Shown: positions 1 to 12,797 of the stretch, one piece after another
Layout of the letters: every line of letters starts with the position of its first letter
How positions within the stretch are numbered: the first letter of the stretch is position 1
Origin: Oidiodendron maius Zn
Lineage: Eukaryota; Ascomycota; Leotiomycetes; Myxotrichaceae
Length of the DNA stretch: 64,000 nt
Assembly: GCA_000827325.1 (NCBI GenBank)
Contig: KN832881.1
Coordinates: forward strand, 890,616 to 954,615
Direction of reading: 5' to 3'
Program-made: the position numbers and the translations under genes
The notes under the pieces: model-generated
What the model saw: only the letters and a program-made list of their open reading frames with translations
Databases searched by the model: none
Told to the model about the DNA's origin: nothing

Positions 1-1282
1 CGGATCTCGAACAGCTTGATCCAAAGGAATCTAATGCCGATACTGGCAATACCAACAACAGAGCTGCTAAAGAAGAAGAGGACCAGGAATGCCATTAGCA
101 CATAATCAACCGGGAAGGCTTTAGATGCCTGAACGAATACCCAGTTAACTGGTTGAAAGACATTAATTCTGTGAACAAGTGAGTGGTTATCCAGCTTCAA
201 ATACTCATGAGGATACATTACCTTCCCAGGATGTAGCCACAATGCCGCCCGCAGACGGAATTCTTGGCTTTGTCAATACCCGTGATTAACATAGAAATCC
301 AGACGACAAGTGCGACCAAAATGAGGAAAATGCCACCGAGCAGCTTCAGAGGTCGAAAGACGGCGCAGACTTTAGCCCAGGCTTTGACAATAAAGCTCTT
401 TCCATCGCCTCGAGCTTCCGCTGCAAGGCGTTCCCGACGGACCAGAGTCCGTTCTTCTCGAACTAATGCCTCAAGCTCTCTCTGGTCCTTTGTCGGCAGT
501 CCACCTGCATGACCGGCACTACGAGCCTCAAGCTGACGCTGCCTTTCTCGATTCCGCTCAAGGGCAGATGATGTTGTTTCCGCGAGCTGTGGAGCGCTGA
601 TTGAAGGAGCGGATTTAATGAAGGAGATAGGGAGGAGCGCGAGGCCTGCAGCTGTATACAACAGATAGAGTAAAGTACCCAATGAGATAAGAAGCCCAAG
701 AGCAAATGTCAAGGCCCTTTCACCATGCCCCTCAGACAGAAGGCGCTTGAAATAGTCCAGATCTAGATGTTGCTCCTTACGGTCCCTGGCTATGGGTGCA
801 AAGAAACCAACGAGGAATAAGATAACCACCAGCACAACGAATATAATAGTATATTTCAGTGCTCCAAAGAATCTTTGGCTGAAAGTCTGTCTTCCATCTT
901 CCGCATCTACGTCATCATATTCCTCATAGAGAAAGTACGTAAATGGGACAACCAGAAGGCAGAGGAGAGCATCCAGACTATACAGAGCATAGTAGACAAT
1001 CTTCAATGTCAGGAGAATATGCTCAACAGACTTTGGAGTAGCCCAAGCCTTCTTTGCACCGAGAGACACAGATGTGGTGGAGCTAACTAGCGCTATGTCG
1101 ACTGGCAGAAGAAGCACTGTTGCGAGTAAACTGGTCAAAGTGAGGATCGCAACAGTTGACACCAACGCCGATCTGTCGCGTGGGATTTGGTAGGTATAGG
1201 TAAAAAGGGCGGCTATCACTGCCACCAGCACTATAGCGAGAGCGTAGGCAATCCATATGAACGCCAGTTGAACGAGCGCCAT
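1..1282 (-). CDS. LMBR1-domain protein, probable lysosomal cobalamin transporter (3' part outside window)
   Basis: Polytopic membrane protein of the LMBR1/LIMR family. Fungal members of this type are annotated as probable lysosomal (vacuolar) cobalamin transporters, LMBD1-like. I choose the ATG at 1282 ([16 protein letters not shown]) because family members start directly at the first membrane helix; an upstream in-frame ATG at 1357 would add 25 polar residues. Exon 1 runs 1282-222 and exon 2 from 168 off the window edge. The intron (GTAATG donor, CAG acceptor) joins in phase across a conserved [16 protein letters not shown] segment. Hydrophobic helices lie near residues 5-30, 42-66, 90-118, 145-168, 190-212 and 315-340, with a charged R/E-rich loop near 245-300. 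The family is clear; the transported substrate is inferred from homology only. Confidence 0.85.
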
Positions 1283-1719
1283 GGTGTTGTGTCTTGTTTC
1301 GGTGTTCCGTTGACGGTCTTGTGTACCAAAATAACGCGTCGTCTGCAGTGAGGTCATCGAGTTAGTACATGTCCTGGAACAATGCGAGATTTAGGTGCCC
1401 AGCGTACCTACAAAATAGCAAGACGTTCCTCAGGAGAGATATAGTTGTTGTTATCGCCTTTGCAAGAGTATCGCAGAGTGACAATGAGACCCTGAGAGAA
1501 TGCTCCGAGGGCTCTGACGTACGTGAGTTGTTCCAGGTTCAAGTTTTGGTGGAGTGACAAGGGGTTCCAGAGCTTATCCCTGCCCGCACTAACTTCTAGA
1601 GATCCGGCCAATAGTCAAACTTCCAACCTCCCACCTCAGATCCGATCCCTCGAGCTCAGGCTATCTCGACGTGCTATTCTTCGCGACAACATGGTTTCCA
1701 TGCTCCCTCGATATCCATA
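1283..1719. promoter_or_regulatory. Divergent intergenic region between the LMBR1 gene and CFT1
   Basis: The two start codons face away from each other across about 440 bp, so both promoters must lie here. The short ORFs inside have no coding signature. I see no clear TATA box or palindromic operator. Confidence 0.5.
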
Positions 1720-4700
1720 ATGCAGTGCTATACGGAGCTGACACCTCCTACAGCTGTCACGCACTCATTGAGTCTGCCGTTTTTGGCCGCGGATGCAAAT
1801 AACCTGGTCGTCGCGAAAACCTCTCTCCTCCAGATCTTTTCCCTCAAGACAATATCTTTTGAACTCGATGGCTCGGTTGGAGATGGCAACCAATCTACGA
1901 GGCAGAATGATTTGTCTGATCCCCGGCTCAATGACGACAATGGACTGGAATCGTCTTTCCTTGGCGTAGACGCCGCCCTTCTCCGCACAGAACGCGCTCG
2001 CAAGACAAAACTCGTCCTACTCGCAGAGTACACGTTATCTGGCACAGTCAAATCACTAGTCAGGGTAAAGATCGCATCTTCGAAATCGGGTGGGGAGGCA
2101 ATTCTTGTAGGATTTCGTGATGCGAAACTGAGTCTGGTCGAGTGGGACCCGGAACGGCCAGGCATATCAACGATCTCGATCCATTACTACGAGCAAGACG
2201 AACTCCAAGGAAGCCCATGGACGCCTAATCTCAGCGATTGCGTCAATTACTTAACTGTGGATCCTGGTAGTAGATGCGCTGCTCTCAAATTCGGGACGCG
2301 AAATCTCGCGATCTTACCCTTCAAACAAGGAGATGAGGATGTTGCCATGGATGACTGGGATGAAGAGTTAGACGGCCCTAGGCCGGCAGACAAACCCATC
2401 TCTAATGCTGTCAATGGTGATAGTGGGAAAGCAGAATTACCCTACAGGTCTTCATTTGTCTTGCGGATGTCATCACTTGATCCTACCCTCATCCACCCGA
2501 TACACCTTGCCTTCCTGCATGAGTATCGCGAGCCAACCTTTGGCATTCTTTCCTCTGCACTATTTCCATCGGCATCTCTCTTGCAGGAGAGGAAGGATAC
2601 GTTGACCTACATGGTTTTCACACTTGATCTTCAACAGAAGGCATCAACAACTATTTTGTCTGTTACTGGCTTGCCGTACGACTTATTTAGGGTGATTCCG
2701 CTTCCTCCCCCTGTCGGTGGTGCTCTCCTTATTGGCGGGAATGAAATCATACATATTGACCAAGCTGGTAAAGCGAATGGCGTTGGAGTCAATATGTTCG
2801 CCAAGCAATGCACTTCATTCAGTCTCGTTGACCTGTCTCATCTTCATATGCGCCTTGAAGGCTGTACTATTGGGCAACTCTCAATAGATAATGGCGAGAT
2901 GCTGATAATTCTTCACGATGGGTCTCTGGCAATCTTGAGCTTCCGCATGGATGGAAGGTCGGTATCTGGCCTGGATATCCGAGAAGTATTGGCCGACGCT
3001 GGTGGGTCCTTGCTCGCAACTGGACCATCATCTGTGAGCTCTCTGGGGTCCAATACTCTTTTTTTAGGCAGTGAGAATGCGGATTCTGTCATTCTCGGAT
3101 GGAATCGGAGGTCCGGTCTAGTCCATCGTCGCAAATCTAAACTTGATCTACCAGAGGGCGCTGAAGAAGCTTTCCTCGACGATGAAGACATAGAAGATGA
3201 TGGCGATGACGACCTATACGGGGATGGCCCCTCTGCCGCACAAACTACAACAAATAACGCAAATGCGTTATATTCTGCAAATAGCAAGGCAGGAGACTAT
3301 ATCTTCGGAATTCATGATTCACTGATAAACATTGCACCTATTATAGACATGACGCTTGGAAAATCCGGTTCATATTCCTCTGACGAAGAAAGGGTTACCT
3401 TCAGCGGAGTCACAAGTGATTTGGAGCTCGTAGCTGCAATTGGTAGGGACAAAGCGGGCTCCCTTGCAATAATTCACCGAAATATACAGCCAAAGGTCAT
3501 TGGCCGGTTCGAGTTTCCCGAAGCGCGTGGGATATGGACCATGAGTGCCAAGAAGCCAGCACCTCAAGGACTACAGGTTGACAAAGAGAAATCCGCCACT
3601 AGTGGGGACTACGGCCCAGGTGCTCAGGAGGATAGACTAATGATAGTTTCTAAAGCATCGGCAGATGCAGCAGAGGCATCAGACGTTTACGCACTAACAG
3701 CAACTGGATTCGAGGCTCTTACAGGAACAGAGTTTGAGCCTGCAGCAGGTTCTACAGTTGAAGCCGGCACGTTAGGTAACGGCATGCGAATCGTTCAGAT
3801 CCTGAAGTCCGAAGTCAGGAGTTATGATGGCAGTAAGTTACCACTTCCTCCTCAAGCATCTTTATTACCTCTTTCGCTGCGAACTGGCCAGCTGAATAAA
3901 TGGAGGGGTGGCTACCTTTTGAGAGCATCAATTTATTTCACCGTTTTTCTGCTTTCTGGGGAGCTATCTGGAAATGAATCATGTCCTATAGCATCAATGA
4001 AAGCATTATCTCCACTATACGTATATCCAATTACCATTGCAACATGTGGCTCCCGCGCTACACATATGATCAACAGCTAACCTTGATATTGACAGATCTT
4101 GGCCTGGCACAGATACTGCCGATGTTTGATGATGATACCGGTGCAGAACCAAATATAACCAGCGCCAGCTTTGCGGATCCCTTCTTGCTATTACTAAGAG
4201 ACGACGCAAGCATTTTCGTTGCTCAGTGTGACGATAACAACGAGCTTGAAGAGGTCGAAAAGGAGGACCAACGTCTCACATCTACAAAATGGGTCACTGG
4301 GTGCTTATACTCGGACGTAATGGGCGTATTTGCAAGTGACAATGAACAGAAAAATTCTAGCCAGAATTGTTTCATGTTCCTGCTCAGTACTTCAGGCGCA
4401 TTGCATGTAGGTTTCATTAAGCTGAATGGTTGAGTTAAAAAGCTAACCATCTAGATTTATGCGCTGCCTGATCTTTCTAAAACTGTTTACGTTGCGGAGG
4501 GTGTAAGTTTTGTGCCTCCTGTGCTTTCAGCAGATTATGCCGCCAGGAGATCGGCAGCTCGTGAGACATTAACGGAAATACTCGTTGCCGACCTGGGGGA
4601 TGCAGTCTCAAAACTTCCTTACCTTATTGTGAGTTTTCTTATGGCATATCAAATTTCAAATCGGAAGCTGACCTTTCCTTAGCTGCGGGCGTCGAATGAT

Positions 4701-6476
4701 GATCTTACAATATATGAGCCTTTCAGGAAAGAATCAACCACATCAGCGACAACCCTCTCCTCCACACTAAACTTCTCTAAAATACACAACCCGCGTCTCG
4801 CTACGAGTCCAGAAATCGCAGCCGAAGAAGCCGCAGATGGTAAGTCAAATGCGACGGTCAGCCCTATGCGTGCCATCTCGGATATGGGTGGCTATAGCAC
4901 TGTTTTTTTACCCGGAGACTCGCCGAGTTTTATCATCAAGAGCTCCAAGAGTCTGCCTAGGGTTATTGGTCTGCAAGGAGTCGGAGTCAGAGGCATGAGC
5001 AGCTTCCACACTGCGGGCTGCCACAGGGGGTTCATATACGCAGATACGAATGGCGTGGCTAGAGTATCGCAATTTCCCTCTGGTACATCTTTCGATATTG
5101 GTGTAGCGCTGCAGCGGATAACGCTCGACCAAGCAGTACACGCCATTGCCTATCATCCACCTATGGATTGCTATGTTGTTGCAACCAGCACCACGGCCGA
5201 ATTTGAGCTGCCGAAAGATGATGACCATCATCGGGATTGGCAACGAGAAGATATCCCTTTCAAACCAACGGTGGAGCAAGGTTTCCTAAAGCTAATGAGC
5301 CCAATTAACTGGAGCGTCATTGACGCCATCGAGTTAGATCCGTGTGAGATGATCATATGCGTCAAGACTCTGCATCTCGAGGTTTCGGAGTCAACAAATG
5401 AGCGGAGACAATTGATCACCGTGGGGACGGCCATATCTAAAGGCGAAGATCTTGCAACCAAAGGCCGTCTATATGTGTACGACATCGTTACTGTCGTTCC
5501 TGAGCCGGGCCGGCCAGAAACTAACAAGAGACTGAAACTCGTTGCGAAAGAAGAGATACCTCGCGGAGCCATAACTGGGGTATCCGAAGTTGGTACTCAA
5601 GGCTTCATGCTTGTTGCTCAGGGCCAGAAATGTATGGTCCGCGGCCTGAAGGAAGACGGCACGCTGCTACCCGTAGCCTTCATGGATATGAACTGCTATG
5701 TAACTTCAGTCAAGGAATTAGGTGGAACTGGCCTCTGCATCATGACGGACGCCGTGAAAGGAGTGTGGTTTACGGGGTACACCGAAGAGCCATATAAGAT
5801 GATACTTTTCGGAAAGAGCGCCAAGAACATGGAGATCATGGCCGCCGAATTTCTACCTGATGGAAAAGACCTATATATCGTAGTCGCGGATTCGGATTGC
5901 AACCTGCACATCCTACAATACGATCCAGAGCGTATGGCTTTCTCTCCCACCTCCCCTTATACAACTCACTAATTGCGTATAGATCCCAAATCTCTTCATG
6001 GTCATCTCCTCTTGCCCCGGACAACCTTCTCGCTGGGCGGCCACCTCCCTACAACCATGACTCTCCTCCCACGCACCAAACCACACAGCACACTCTCAGC
6101 CGGGCCTGGCACTATAGACAACACAACGGATTCCATCTTGGAGCACGAGATTCTCATGAGCGACAACACAGGCACGATATCTCTCCTCACCACCCTGTCC
6201 GAAGCCCAATACCGACGTCTCAATACCCTTGCTAGCCACCTGACAAACACGCTCTTCCACGCTTGCGGATTAAATCCTCGAGCGTACAGGGCCGGGAAAG
6301 AAGCGCCGGATGGGATGGTAGGCGGTGGCAGGACGGTCGTTGATGGGGGTATGGTGCTACGGTGGTTGGAGCTGGGAACACAGCGGCGGAGCGAGGTTGC
6401 GGGACGGGTGGGCATGGATTCGGAGGAGGTAAGGGAAGATTTGGTGGCGCTGGTCAATGGGCTGGGATATTTGTGA
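1720..6476 (+). CDS. CFT1: Cleavage and polyadenylation factor subunit CFT1 (CPSF160 homologue)
   Basis: Large beta-propeller scaffold of the cleavage and polyadenylation factor, which recognises the poly(A) signal and organises pre-mRNA 3'-end processing in the nucleus. The start MQCYTELTPPTAVTHSLSLP and the C-terminal CPSF_A/DDB1-type region (for example FLPGDSPSFIIK, then LHILQYDPE before the last intron) match the family. Five exons are inferred: 1720-3832, 4096-4406, 4455-4628, 4683-5931, 5983-6476. All joins keep phase and give about 1446 aa, normal for CFT1. Intron 1 is 263 bp, long for this window; the others are about 48-54 bp. Acidic loops lie near residues 209-218 and 485-500, as usual in Cft1. 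The last join gives His where the family usually has Asp, so that boundary is slightly less certain. Confidence 0.93.
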
Positions 6477-6890
6477 TGCGATGGGATATCGTGGGTGTTC
6501 ATGTACGGTTGGGCTATTGTGGAATAGAGTTAGAGTTGCTGCGATAAACTCCAAAAGTCCTTAAGAGTACTTTAAACTTCGGCTTGAATCTTTTAGATTT
6601 CCACTATAGCTCTACACCAACCCAAAACGGTACAAATGGCGATAGGAAGCTAGGTTGGCGGAATGGGCCTAGACCTATTTATCATGTCTTATTTTATTTT
6701 AGGCCTCCTGTATTACATTACTTATTTGTAGTATACCTATTCGAGGGGGAGAGGTGGGGGCGGGGGGGGGGTTGTTAATGACCTGGGATCACATCAAAAC
6801 CTCCACACAACTGATAGATGATGGCAAGAACCCACCTGTATTTCCTATTCCAATCAGTTGCATTTGGACATACGGTATAATATTGTAATA
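6477..6890. other. Convergent intergenic region CFT1/USB1
   Basis: Shared 3' side of two convergent genes. AT-rich, with a short poly-G run near 6760-6772. No supported gene. Confidence 0.4.
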
Positions 6891-8007
6891 TTATAATCCT
6901 AATAACCCAATTCGCTCAGATACATTTCTCGCGAGAGGGACTTTGGTCACCACGTTCCCAACCTTTACCTTGATTTCTTCTACACTGATTAAAGCCTTTC
7001 TAGCGTCTTCGAATTCCTTTACAGACACAGATTTTGTAGCATCAAGCATAGCATCGTTAGGTTGCTCAAGACTCCAGGCAAAACTGACGTGGAAAGCATC
7101 TGAGACTTCTTGCATGCCGTCCCACTGGTCTTCTGGCTCACCTCGTATGGGTGTACGGCGACTCCTCATCGACTCCTCCGATTGGCAAGGCTTCTTCCCA
7201 TCTGAGGTCTTGCTGTACAGAGGAGGCTGCCCATGTTCTTGGACGACCCTGTTGGTAACGTGAAGGAGTTTATTTAACCCGTCGGTTCTAGGGGCAGTAA
7301 CTCGCAGGACCAGGAACCAGCGAGTCCTCTCGAAATTCGGGACCCAATCCCAACTCGAGACAACAACGTCAAAGCTGCAGAGATCAGTGGAAATTCTACA
7401 TGTCTCGACGTGGAACAAGGTAGTATTACGGACGGACTGATGAGGAACGGATCGCACGCTCGACTGCCACAACGAAGTCGTCCTTGCGCTCCGTTGCAAA
7501 GCCAATGGAGCGGGAGAGGCTGATGTGCAGAGGCAGAGGCGCGGCCAGGTCGCTGGTCAACAGCGAGTGGAGGCTGAGACGGTCCGGGGGCAGGCGGGTG
7601 CGCAGGGCAGTTATCACAGCGGCCAGTGCGGCATGTTCTGTGGTCGATGGAAACCCTCGACCGTGTCAGCGGGGAACCGCATCGAGCAGCGGCAGAAGAA
7701 CCAAGGAACAATTCCAAGACCTACACTCGATGTAGACATGCGTGGGCCAATTGCCCTCGATGTGGGGAGTCACCCTCCTCCGCCCGCCATGCAGGCTGGG
7801 GTCGTCGCTGGAACTGACTCGGGCAGTATGGGCGTAGAGGTCGTGGAATTTTGCTGGTAGCGGCGGCAGGGAGGATTGTTGGTGCCGGTGCTCGCCCTTG
7901 TGGTCAGCTTGGGGTTGGTGCTGTGGTTGGTGTTGGACTTGGGCTTGGGCTTGGGCTTGGGCATCGTCCTCCTCGCCCTCTGAGGAAGAATAGTCGACGA
8001 GTGCCAT
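6891..8007 (-). CDS. USB1: U6 snRNA phosphodiesterase Usb1/Mpn1
   Basis: 2H-phosphoesterase-family exonuclease that trims and caps the 3' end of U6 snRNA, stabilising it for splicing. Three exons, 8007-7725, 7655-7430 and 7374-6891, join in phase to about 330 aa. Both catalytic HxS motifs are visible: HIS near residues 138-140 (LPLHISLS) and HVS near 265-267 (FHVSFAW). Other family hallmarks are the start [42 protein letters not shown] and [17 protein letters not shown]-rich low-complexity insert lies near residues 16-45. The gene is convergent with CFT1 and divergent from PAL1. No odd features in the catalytic core. Confidence 0.92.
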
Positions 8008-8388
8008 GAGCAAGGGATCCCATTCCTGCTCGGGGCTGCGCTGGGAGGAGGGGCGGCAGCGAGGTGAGATGACCTGACCCCGTACGTAGTATTGTCTATG
8101 GCGCGAATGTCTCAGCAAGAGGAGTGAGGGAGGCCGACAGCCTGCTCCTGCCCCCTTTTACCATTTTACAGCCTCGAACGCGTAAGACAGGCAGAAAAGC
8201 AAGTTTATAAGAGGTCCATACGAGACCGAGAACGCCACAATCATTATATCACCCTACCTGCCCGCTCTTATCTCGAACCCTCTCAACTCTCCCTCCGAAA
8301 ACACCAATATCGTGCTGCCCAAGGCCATCCCATCAATTTCCACTCTTTCCGCTGCGGTTTCCGGCCTCAGCGCTCAAGATCGCCCAGC
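8008..8388. promoter_or_regulatory. Divergent intergenic region USB1/PAL1
   Basis: About 380 bp between divergent start codons, holding both promoters. Pyrimidine-rich toward PAL1 (8240-8300), typical of fungal 5' leaders. No specific site recognised. Confidence 0.45.
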
Positions 8389-9638
8389 ATGGATTCTCCC
8401 CCAGGAGACAAGGAGTGGGTGTGTTGATCCCCGTCAAGCGTCGCAACGCCGCCACTGTGTCTCCGTTACTGATGTCATACCCTTGGTTGTAGGCAAGCAA
8501 GTATCTGCTGGATCCGTTGACTGCGCCTGAACCAAGCCAGGAGACCGGTCCCGGAAGCCGGTTGATATCATCCGCCTCAGGTTCACGAGCGGTATCGTGT
8601 TCAAAAGCTCCAACTTCAATCAGAGACTCCATCCGGGACTCCAAAAAGCCCATCGGCAACAGCTATCCCACCCCGCCATCGTCCGCGAGCCCGTCGCAAT
8701 CCAGCTTCCATCCCTCCAACCCGTACTCTTCCCACCGTCAAACCGCCATTGGGGGATATCCAAGTGGCGCTGTATCTGGCCGGAACAGTAGTGAAGAGAA
8801 AACTGTGGAGAGTAGTGCAGGACGACGAAGAGGCAGCTCTTTAGGAGAGAGATTCCCTGGCGATATGTCGCATCGGCCCCTCGACCAGCTCCGAAAGGAA
8901 GCCAAGGCAGCCCATCGATCTCCTCACTTGAGAAGGAAGCACCTACCTGGAGCTGATCTTATCGACTCCCTCGATAGATCCATGGGTACGGCCTACCATC
9001 ACGAGGGGCCTTATGACGCTACCCTCATATCCCGGAATACCAACTTCAAGAACTCGCCCGTCGAGGCCGTAAGAGATTCAAATATCGCTGCCCTTCGAGC
9101 AACCCCAAGAGAGAATATCAGAGATGCGCTCGACAAGCATGTTCCTTTGCAAGGGGTCGCAATAATCCCTCCCGGAATGGCCGGACATGACGGAAAGCCA
9201 ATGAACTATGAAGAAGGTGCTGACCTCATGAGAGAGGAGGATGCCCCAGGCGGTGCATACAAACAGTGGGAAGGCATGGTGTGTAATCTGTTTGTTGATT
9301 TATTCTTTTCAACGGCTGACTCGTCCCAGAATTACCACCCCGAAGACTACAAGGGAAAAGGCGAACCGTCCTTCACAATCGAGAGGGCCTTGAAGCAAGA
9401 CTCCCTGAATTCCCACCGACGGATGATGTCTGAAGGATACGAAATGCAGACACCTAGCCGCCAGCTAAGATCCGAGAGCCCTGCTGATCTTAATTCACGA
9501 GCTGCTGATAGCCGCCTACAGCAGCTCGGGAATGAGGGCGAGGTGCGCAGAAGCAACACTACTGGGCGGCAAGTGGGCGAGAGGATAAGAAGACGCCTGG
9601 GAAGCTTTAGAAAGAGCTTAAGAAGTAGCGAGGCTTGA
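8389..9638 (+). CDS. PAL1: Pal1-family cell morphology protein
   Basis: Pal1 proteins are membrane-associated factors for cell shape and polarised growth; in yeast the relatives sit at endocytic sites. Exon 1 (8389-8418) encodes only MDSPPGDKEW. Exon 2 (8493-9278) opens with ASKYLLDPLTAPEPSQE, and exon 3 (9330-9638) with NYHPEDYKGKGEPSFTIE. The conserved Pal1 core is LDKHVPLQGVAIIPPGMAG followed by the GKP, YEEGADLM and GGAYKQW segments. Product about 374 aa, serine-rich at the N-terminus and basic at the C-terminus. The second intron is 51 nt with no stop codon and a length divisible by three, so an unspliced reading would also stay open; the family alignment favours splicing. No ATG occurs for a long way upstream in frame. 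Confidence 0.88.
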
Positions 9639-9935
9639 AAGGCAGATATTCCGCGAGCAGGACATTAGCAACACTTAGGATTTTTGCTGGTCTCTTTCAT
9701 TAATGGCTAGTAATAACGAAGGGTTGGAGGCGTTTATGTTAGATTTGGACGGCAGGATAACTGGACTTGTATCATAGAGGCAATAAGTTACGCAATAGAG
9801 TAGTAGCTATTGAGCTCCTCTACGTTATAATATGGCCTCCCTTGTAAATGCTCATGATGTATCCCCGATGATCAACTCCAGTCCCGATGCAAATGCAAGC
9901 TACCAAAAAAGCTATCTACACATAATGCTACATAT

Positions 9936-11864
9936 TCACAACTCGTCGAGATGTGGCTGCGTGATCTGCCACTGCCTCGGTGAGACCGGGAGGCCGATAT
10001 AATACTGCCAGAGCCTCCCAGTTTCTAGGATAATGATTTCCCACCTGTGAGAATATTCATTAGGTTCTAATCAGACGAGAACGTTAAGATTAGGGCAACT
10101 TACATTCTTTTAGGGAACATAACCCAACTCTTCAACACGTACTTGAATACTTTCCAAATAAGATCAAACTCTTCCCAGAAAGCATCGCCAATCGACTCGT
10201 CCTCGTGCTTGGTCTGGTCTCTCAGGTGCTCTTCCTTTCCAAATTCGTCGAAGTCATCGCTCGCTGCACTCTTATAGGGCTGCCCAGGGATGACATGGTG
10301 CGGCTTGTTCGCGCGGTCAGGAACCACATGGTGGTGTCCTACGCTCTCCTCTTCTGTCTCCGTAGCCTCAACCATGAGTCTAAACTCATGGATGGCATTC
10401 AGCGAGTCCGAGATGCGAGCCAAGGTATTGAAAAGCGCTACGAGCTCAGTCCTCTTTAGCATCGGGACTTCGACTGCGTTGTTCTCATATTCGAAGAGGA
10501 CTTTCATGGCGGCGCCGTAGCCCGCCGTTTGGAGTTTGCCCCAGAGCCGGCACTTGTCGCATCCAACACAGTCCATGATCCGGCTCACGTTCCTGAAACG
10601 GTTCCGGAAGTCCTCCTTTAGACTTGGACCTTCACCATTCACAAACATGAGGCTCTCGTCGAAGATCTGAGGCACAGCTCCCGCGTAAGAGGTTAGGGAT
10701 TGCACCTTGGCCTTGGTTATTCGATCTTGTAGCGGATCCCCAGAGCAGAACGTGTAGTCCCTGAGATACGGACCTAGCTTCGTAACAGCACGGAGGACCA
10801 ACGCGTAGTTGAAGTAGAGATTGGATACCCGATCAGGGTACTTGTGAAGGCGGTCTTTGTAGCACTGAAAGTTAGGACCCCACTCGCCAGATGTCTGGTT
10901 CAAGTACTCCCAGCATATATGCGTGCTGATGGAGGTGTGCATGCCTGATATGATTCTGTAGAAGACACGCTTCTCCAGGCATTCGTCTTCTGGTTCCAGG
11001 CCAGTCTGAGTAACCTCCCACATATTCTGAGATTCTTCAAGAGCTTGGTGCTTCCTCCTCTCATCCAACACTGACTTTAATTCATTTGCTGCCGGGCCTA
11101 GATCACCGTAGTGTGAAGCTCCCAACGAGGCGGATTTTGGGAAGGATGTCTTTGAGAAGCAGTTCTCCCGGTATATGGCATCCCATACCTGCTTCGCACT
11201 TTCACCTGCGTATCCGGTAAACCGCTCTGGGTTGTCCACCAAGCTCACATAGTCCCCTTTGGCGGTAGCGCTCTCATCTTCTGGCACACAGTAATCTCGC
11301 TCGTCACACTCGTCGTCATAATCCACAACACAGCTCTCCCCAACATCCTCTCCCAACATGCCTTGAAGAGGCTTTTCCGGGCCGCGTTCTTCTTGTTGCT
11401 TCTTCCCGGGGTGACCGGCTTTAGGTCCCTCTAGCTTCCCCAGCTCCTCAGCTCTCCATATGGCTGGGATATCTGCCTCGTCATCTAACGTGCTGACGGC
11501 ACAGGCAATATTCCCACACATCCCATTGCTATCGTCCCAAAAGGGGCATTCTTTGCCGAAGAGATTTAATCGGTAGTACGAGAAGAAATCTGTTTTCTGT
11601 GTGATATCTTGAAGGGAGGGTCTGAGGTCGCGATTCAGACCATCGAGGGTGGAATATGAGGCGCATGCGTCTGAGACGATCGCCTTAGGGGATATCTGAT
11701 TGAAGGCATTAGACAAGTATGCCTAGTATAAGAGAATAATAGCATACCGTGCAAACATCTGGGGCTTGTGTCTGCGATCTCGATGCGCTCTTAGGTTCTT
11801 GGGCATGAGAGGGGTCTAACAAAGCGAAAACCGCCAGATAAAAGAGCTGTGATGCGGTCCTCAT
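9936..11864 (-). CDS. ERO1: Endoplasmic reticulum oxidoreductin Ero1
   Basis: FAD-dependent thiol oxidase of the ER lumen that reoxidises protein disulfide isomerase and passes electrons to oxygen. Exon 1 (11864-11748) encodes a signal peptide (hydrophobic QLFYLAVFALL near residues 5-15). Exon 2 (11722-10104) carries most of the enzyme, and exon 3 (10044-9936) the conserved tail GRLWQYYIGLPVSP; about 614 aa in all. The active-site CxxC is seen in VGCDKCRLWGKLQ, and the shuttle-cysteine region in DECDERDYC. Other hallmarks are SDACASYSTLD, FGKECPFWDD and HICWEYLNQTSGEWGPN. Both introns join in phase. A charged insert near residues 120-145 is variable in fungi. Unfolded-protein-response control is expected from the family but not shown by a clear site here. 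Confidence 0.94.
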
Positions 11865-12797
11865 GACTATCACGGAAAAGTTCGCTCTTGCCCCTCTAGA
11901 TCCAGGAATTTAGGCAAAGAGGAGAGGCGACAGAGGCGGAGAGGTTTATGTGCAAATGCGGGAGGTCCGGCCGATTTGATCGAAGGGTAATCGATAATTA
12001 CCAATCGCCCGTGAGGACACGATACAGGTTCTGTACGGGCTAGGCAAAGAGGAGCAGGCGCTCTGGGAGTATCACCGACGGCTCATGGTTAATAACAGAG
12101 GATATCTGAGTGAGAATGTCTGCGATAGGACTGAAAAGAGCGCTGTGATAATGCGACAAGTAGATCTGTCCATTTGTTGCGGGCCAGACTTAAGTTTTGT
12201 GTCGGCGGCCGCATCTGACTGTGGAACATTTGCATCGCCACCCGGGACAAGTTAAGCCCCGCGTTCCTGAATCCTACGTTGCTTTAGGTGGCGGCCATCG
12301 CAGACACTGTTTCACCCTGCTATTCCCTCTGAAACAACAGAGCCATTGGTTTCTTGCGCTGGTGCTATCTACATAAGGGGGTTTATTACTGTGTCACAAG
12401 GTTGTTACCAACCAACAATATTATTCCTCTAACATACATATGTACATACATACGCACTCGAAATTGGAGAAGAGGTCTTTCGGAGGTCTTGGTGACAGCA
12501 GGAAAAAGTAGACTGGAGAGTCTCGGCCGAGAACCGCCGCCCTAACATTTGATTTGCACCATCTTGCAGCCAAAATTGATTCGAGAAAGGAGACCATTTG
12601 AAATCTGTGAATAGAGGGGTCGATAATCCTAAGGTGGTACTTTGAAGAGCATTGGTCACCACCAAAAAGCGATGTATCGGAACCACATTAGACGTGACAT
12701 CGTCGAAAGCATGCTCCCCGGCTATATGTCTTACACTAGACATGGAGAGAATCTCAAATCCAAATGATAAGGCACCACGCAAACACCACTATTTCGA
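11865..12797. promoter_or_regulatory. Intergenic: ERO1 promoter and CKS1 3' side
   Basis: About 930 bp upstream of ERO1 and downstream of CKS1. A CCAAT pentamer stands at about 12001, 137 bp upstream of the ERO1 ATG. ORFs in the region overlap the CKS1 introns or lack coding character. Confidence 0.4.

Noticed and set aside
1523-1720. Short ORF before CFT1
   Set aside because: It lies in the leader and ends at the CFT1 start; the CFT1 N-terminus MQCYTELTPP is complete without it.
12001-12026. ERSE-like site upstream of ERO1
   Set aside because: A CCAAT is followed after 9 bp by GGACACG, not the CCACG required by the ER stress element, so the match is too weak to claim.
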